NCBI RefSeq assembly: GCF_012940005.1 | Contig: NZ_SPMX01000018.1 | Coordinates: 62,001 to 126,000 of the forward strand | Direction of reading: 5' to 3' | From: Candidatus Accumulibacter contiguus | GTDB lineage: Bacteria; Pseudomonadota; Gammaproteobacteria; Burkholderiales; Rhodocyclaceae | DNA: 64,000 bases | Shown here: positions 60,643 through 64,000 of the stretch, piece after piece | How the letters are laid out: every line of letters starts with the position of its first letter | Position numbering within the stretch: the stretch's first letter is position 1 | The notes under the pieces: generated by a model | The model's database searches: none | Told to the model about the DNA's origin: nothing | Seen by the model: only the letters and a program-made list of their open reading frames with translations | Position numbers and translations under genes: made by a program

Positions 60643-61590
60643 TTAGGGGAGTGGCAGCGATCGAATCAGGGCGGCGATATCTTCGGCACCGGCGTGGCTG
60701 CCGCTGAGCAGCCGCAAGCGATGGCAGGCGACGGCGGGCAGCACCGCCTGCAGATCTTCCGGCAGGACCATCTGGCGACCGTCGCTGAATGCCCAGGCGC
60801 GTGCCACGGCGAGCAGTGACAGGGCAGCGCGCGGGCTCAGGCCATGCACCAGACGGGCGTCCTGGCGTGTCGCCTCGACCAGCGCCTGCAGGTAGTCAAG
60901 CAAGGCCGGCGAGCTGTAGACCGTGCTCACTCGTTGTTGCAGCGCAGCAAACTCGCCGGGGCCAAGGCAGGTCGACAGCGTCGGCAACTGTTCGCGGCGG
61001 CCACCGCTCTCGAGCAGCGCGCGTTCGGCGTCGTGGTCCGGATAGCCGAGTTCGATGCGCAACAGAAAGCGATCGAGCTGTGATTCGGGCAAGGGGAACG
61101 TGCCGATCTGGGTCGAAGGGTTTTGCGTGGCGATCACGAAGAACGGTTCCGGCAGCGGTCGCGTTTCTCCCTCGGTGGTCACCTGCCCTTCTTCCATGGC
61201 TTCGAGAAGGGCACTCTGCGTCTTTGGGGTGGCGCGATTGATTTCGTCGGCGAGCAGCACCTGTGAGAATACCGGGCCGGGGAGAAACCGGAAATTGCCG
61301 CTCTCTCGGTCGAAGATCGAGACGCCGAGGATGTCGGCCGGCAGCATGTCACTCGTGAACTGGATGCGCGCGAACTGGAATCCGAGCACCCGCGCCAGGG
61401 TGTGCGCCAGCGTCGTCTTGCCGACGCCCGGCAGATCTTCGATCAGCAAATGGCCTTTTGCCAGCAGGCAGCATAGAGCCAGGCGGGTTTGCGTGCTCTT
61501 GCCGAGGATCACCGCGTTGGCGGCGGCAAGGATTCTGGTGACCGGGGAGGGTCTCGTCGTCGGGAGGATGGGCTGCATGGTTTGTCGCAT
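60643..61590 (-). CDS. MoxR-family AAA+ ATPase
   Basis: A 315-residue ATPase. Walker A is LPGVGKTTLAHTLARVLGFQ, Walker B is LLADEINRATPKTQSALLEA, and sensor motifs include VIATQNPSTQIGTFPLPESQ. The AAA lid with PRAALSLLAVARAWAFSDGR is typical. It likely works as a chaperone with the DUF58 protein. Start 61590 or 61578. Confidence 0.93.
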   Translation of the reverse strand: MRQTMQPILPTTRPSPVTRILAAANAVILGKSTQTRLALCCLLAKGHLLIEDLPGVGKTTLAHTLARVLGFQFARIQFTSDMLPADILGVSIFDRESGNFRFLPGPVFSQVLLADEINRATPKTQSALLEAMEEGQVTTEGETRPLPEPFFVIATQNPSTQIGTFPLPESQLDRFLLRIELGYPDHDAERALLESGGRREQLPTLSTCLGPGEFAALQQRVSTVYSSPALLDYLQALVEATRQDARLVHGLSPRAALSLLAVARAWAFSDGRQMVLPEDLQAVLPAVACHRLRLLSGSHAGAEDIAALIRSLPLP

Positions 61591-61700
61591 GGCTTGTCGT
61601 GGTGGCGCAATTGGGATGATAATAAACCATCAGCCGATAACTCGATTTCCCGCAGTTTCCACTGTTCCTGACAGTGACACTCTGCGATAGAAAGGCCATA

Positions 61701-62627
61701 GTGACCAGCACCGCATTCATCACCCATCGCGACTGCCAATTGCACGACATGGGTTCGTATCATCCGGAAGCTCCCGAGCGTCTGAACGCGATCAACGACC
61801 ATATGATTGCGCAAGGCCTGGATTCGTATTTCGTTTATCATGATGCTCCATTGGTCACTTTTCAGCAGCTCCATCGCGTCCATACCGCCGCGCATCTGGA
61901 ACGGCTGAAGCGGGCTTCACCCGAGTTGGGCATCGTACACCTCGACCCGGACACAGCCATGAACCGGCACACCTGGCAGGCGGCTTTGCGCGCTGCCGGG
62001 GCAGGGATCAAGGCGGTCGACCTGGTGATGGCCGGTGAAGTCGAGAACGCCTTCTGTGCGGTGCGTCCGCCGGGACACCACGCCGAGCGGGCGGCAGCGA
62101 TGGGCTTCTGCTTCTTCAACAATATTGCCGTGGCGGCAGCACATGCGCTGGGAGCACATCACTTGTCGCGCGTCGCGATCGTCGATTTCGACGTCCACCA
62201 CGGCAATGGTACCGAGGATTGCTTCAAGGGCGACCCGCGCGTACTGATGGTCGGCACCTTCCAGCATCCGTTTTACCCCTACAGCGGCACCGAACACCCG
62301 GCCTTCAACATGTTGAATGTGCCCCTCAGCCGGGGAACCGACGGAGAGGAATTCCGGAATGTGGTAAGCGACATCTGGATGCCGCGTCTACGCGAGTTCC
62401 AGCCCGAGATGATCCTGATTTCGGCAGGTTTTGACGGCCACTACGAGGACGAGATGGGTGGCTTGAAACTGCTCGAGAAAGACTACGCCTGGGTCACTGT
62501 ACAACTGAAGCAGCTTGCCGAAGAATTCGCACAGAAGCGGATCGTGTCGATACTCGAAGGGGGTTACTCACTGTCGGCTCTGGCGCGCAGCGTGGTCGCC
62601 CATATTCGGGTGCTGGCCGAGATATGA
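61701..62627 (+). CDS. histone deacetylase-like amidohydrolase
   Basis: A 308-residue zinc-dependent amidohydrolase. Motifs are GSYHPEAPERLNAINDHMIA, PPGHHAERAAAMGFCFFNN (catalytic HH), VDFDVHHGNGTEDCF (zinc ligands D, H) and SAGFDGHYEDEMGGL (final Asp ligand). Probably acts on polyamines or acetyl-lysine; the substrate is unknown. The GTG start at 61701 has an AAAGG site; the earlier GTG (61674) does not. Confidence 0.92.
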   Translation: MTSTAFITHRDCQLHDMGSYHPEAPERLNAINDHMIAQGLDSYFVYHDAPLVTFQQLHRVHTAAHLERLKRASPELGIVHLDPDTAMNRHTWQAALRAAGAGIKAVDLVMAGEVENAFCAVRPPGHHAERAAAMGFCFFNNIAVAAAHALGAHHLSRVAIVDFDVHHGNGTEDCFKGDPRVLMVGTFQHPFYPYSGTEHPAFNMLNVPLSRGTDGEEFRNVVSDIWMPRLREFQPEMILISAGFDGHYEDEMGGLKLLEKDYAWVTVQLKQLAEEFAQKRIVSILEGGYSLSALARSVVAHIRVLAEI

Positions 62628-62779
62628 GCGTACCGTGAAAGTCGCGGAGCGTTGCCGCTTCGCATTCTGCTGGCGGCCACCGTTTTTCATCGCCATGGCG
62701 GCGCCTTTCGGTTAGAATCCAGTGTTTCATTTCTACCGGGAAAACCCCCCGGTGAGTTTCCCAGGCTCCCTCCAAGACC

Positions 62780-63658
62780 ATGATTACTGGATCGATTGTA
62801 GCGATTGTCACACCCATGCACGCCGACGGGAGTCTCGACCTGCCCGGCCTGCGCCGTCTGGTCGATTTCCACGTACAGGAAGGTACCGACGCCATCGTCA
62901 TCGTCGGTACGACCGGCGAGTCACCGACGGTCAACCTCGAAGAACACTGCGAACTGATCCGTGTCGCCGTCGAGCAGGCGGCTGGTCGCATTCCGGTGAT
63001 CGCCGGCACGGGTGCCAATTCGACTTCCGAAGCGGTCGAGCTGACGCGCTTTGCCCGACAGGCCGGCGCCGATGCTGCGCTGTCGGTAGTACCGTATTAC
63101 AACAAGCCGACACAGGAAGGACTGTATCGCCACTTCCGGACGATCGCCGAAGCCGTCGATATCCCGGTGATTCTCTATAACGTACCGGGCCGCACGGTCG
63201 CTGATCTGGGCAATGACACCGCGCTGCGTCTGGCGGAAATCCCGAACATTGTCGGCATCAAGGACGCCACCGGCAACATGGATCGCGGTATCGAGCTGAT
63301 CGCGCGCGCGCCTGCCGGTTTTGCCGTGTATAGCGGTGATGATGCGAGTGCCTGTGCCTTGATTCTGATGGGTGCGAGCGGTGATATCTCGGTGGTCGCC
63401 AATGTTGCGCCGCGCCTGATGCACGAAATGTGTGCCGCCGCGCTGGCTGGCGACGCCATCAAGGCGCGAGCATTGAATGCTCGCCTGCTCGGCCTGCATC
63501 GGCAAATGTTCTGCGAGGCGAACCCGATCCCCGTCAAGTGGGCGTGCCAGGAACTGGGTTTGATCGATGCTGGGCTGCGACTGCCACTGACGCCGTTGTC
63601 GCCGGATTGTCACGCCCGTGTCCGTGCCGCCATGGATCAGGCGGGCGTACTTGTCTAG
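62780..63658 (+). CDS. dapA: 4-hydroxy-tetrahydrodipicolinate synthase
   Basis: A 292-residue enzyme condensing pyruvate and aspartate semialdehyde in lysine/DAP synthesis. Motifs include [18 protein letters not shown], the catalytic Tyr in LYNVPGRT and the Schiff-base Lys in [13 protein letters not shown]. Length matches the family (292). Followed 21 bases later by bamC, as in many betaproteobacteria and gammaproteobacteria. Confidence 0.97.
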   Translation: MITGSIVAIVTPMHADGSLDLPGLRRLVDFHVQEGTDAIVIVGTTGESPTVNLEEHCELIRVAVEQAAGRIPVIAGTGANSTSEAVELTRFARQAGADAALSVVPYYNKPTQEGLYRHFRTIAEAVDIPVILYNVPGRTVADLGNDTALRLAEIPNIVGIKDATGNMDRGIELIARAPAGFAVYSGDDASACALILMGASGDISVVANVAPRLMHEMCAAALAGDAIKARALNARLLGLHRQMFCEANPIPVKWACQELGLIDAGLRLPLTPLSPDCHARVRAAMDQAGVLV

Positions 63659-63679
63659 ATTTCAGTTCAGGGTGGTCAA

Positions 63680-64000
63680 ATGAGTCTTGCCGTATTGCGC
63701 TGTCGAGCCGCGCTTCTACTGCTGCTGCTCGCGGGTTGCGGTGGTTCCCTGCTCGAACCCAAGCGAATCGAGTACAAGACGGCTGCGGCCACCAATGTGC
63801 CGACGCTGGAAGTGCCTCCTGACCTGACCTCACCCACGCGCGATGACCGCTATGCCGTGCCGGACACCATTGGCAAAGGGACGGCCACCTACTCGGCGTA
63901 CACCGCCGAGCGTTCGCCGCAGGCGCGGGCACAGCAGAAGAGCGAAGTCCTGCCCGAAGTAGACCGGGCGCACATCGAACGTTCCGGCAATCAGCGCTGG
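63680..64000 (+). CDS. bamC: outer membrane assembly lipoprotein BamC (5' part)
   Basis: The first 107 codons; the gene runs past the window end. A lipobox ends in LLLLAGCGG at about 16-21, followed by EYKTAAATNVPTLEVPPDLT and DRYAVPDTIG, the conserved unstructured BamC segment that binds BamD. It acts in the Bam complex that inserts beta-barrels. Truncation is only due to the window edge. Confidence 0.88.
   Translation, partial: MSLAVLRCRAALLLLLLAGCGGSLLEPKRIEYKTAAATNVPTLEVPPDLTSPTRDDRYAVPDTIGKGTATYSAYTAERSPQARAQQKSEVLPEVDRAHIERSGNQRW

Noticed and set aside
1-64000. tRNA genes as prophage attachment sites
   Set aside because: No tRNA was recognised, and the phage uses a MuA-type transposase, not a tyrosine or serine integrase.

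Overview
The window is GC-rich betaproteobacterial DNA. The host genes (surE-pcm-nlpD-rpoS, rng, trhP, dapA-bamC, a MoxR/DUF58/transglutaminase cluster and a DUF1631 gene) look like Rhodocyclales, possibly Candidatus Accumulibacter. That placement rests on gene content and protein character only.

Positions 1 to about 37961 are a Mu-like transposable prophage whose left end lies outside the window. Its right end is at a terminal CA at 37960-37961, preceded by two 15-bp direct repeats 22 bp apart that look like transposase-binding sites. It is inserted in a host DUF1631 gene, of which only the C-terminal part (37962-39700) remains. The phage is built as two divergent arms around the immunity region. 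The leftward arm (19164 down to 8) carries ner, MuA (DDE transposase), MuB (ATPase), gam, an HU-like gene, gemA, mor, a terminator, particle-surface genes with LamG and repeat domains, a DksA-type zinc protein, and the packaging block (gp27, terminase large subunit, portal, gpF). The rightward arm (19271 to 37871) carries the repressor, a DUF2513 gene, protease/scaffold, capsid, tail tube, tape measure and tail-tip genes. No sheath gene is seen, so a siphovirus tail is likely. In phage Mu the packaging and capsid genes form one co-oriented block, so the split here is unusual.

The most unusual part is 17165-19164. Two ner-like genes in the same orientation flank three short genes on the opposite strand. 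Copies of a 23-bp sequence, homologous to the 3' end of ner plus the next start site, separate the genes. It reads as a cassette-like insertion island in the early operon.

From 37962 onward is host chromosome. rng and trhP are divergent, followed by a MurG-like glycosyltransferase. Then comes an ion-transport and sensing cluster (43882-50687): a DUF1538 membrane protein with PII-like and CBS proteins, an NhaD/ArsB-type carrier, a universal stress protein, another CBS protein, and a second carrier gene frameshifted at a T9 run. A periplasmic Cache protein and a chemoreceptor follow (leftward). After them come surE-pcm-nlpD-rpoS (rightward), mltB/TgpA-like/DUF58/MoxR (leftward), a histone-deacetylase-like amidohydrolase, dapA and the start of bamC. 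No rRNA, tRNA or CRISPR array was found.
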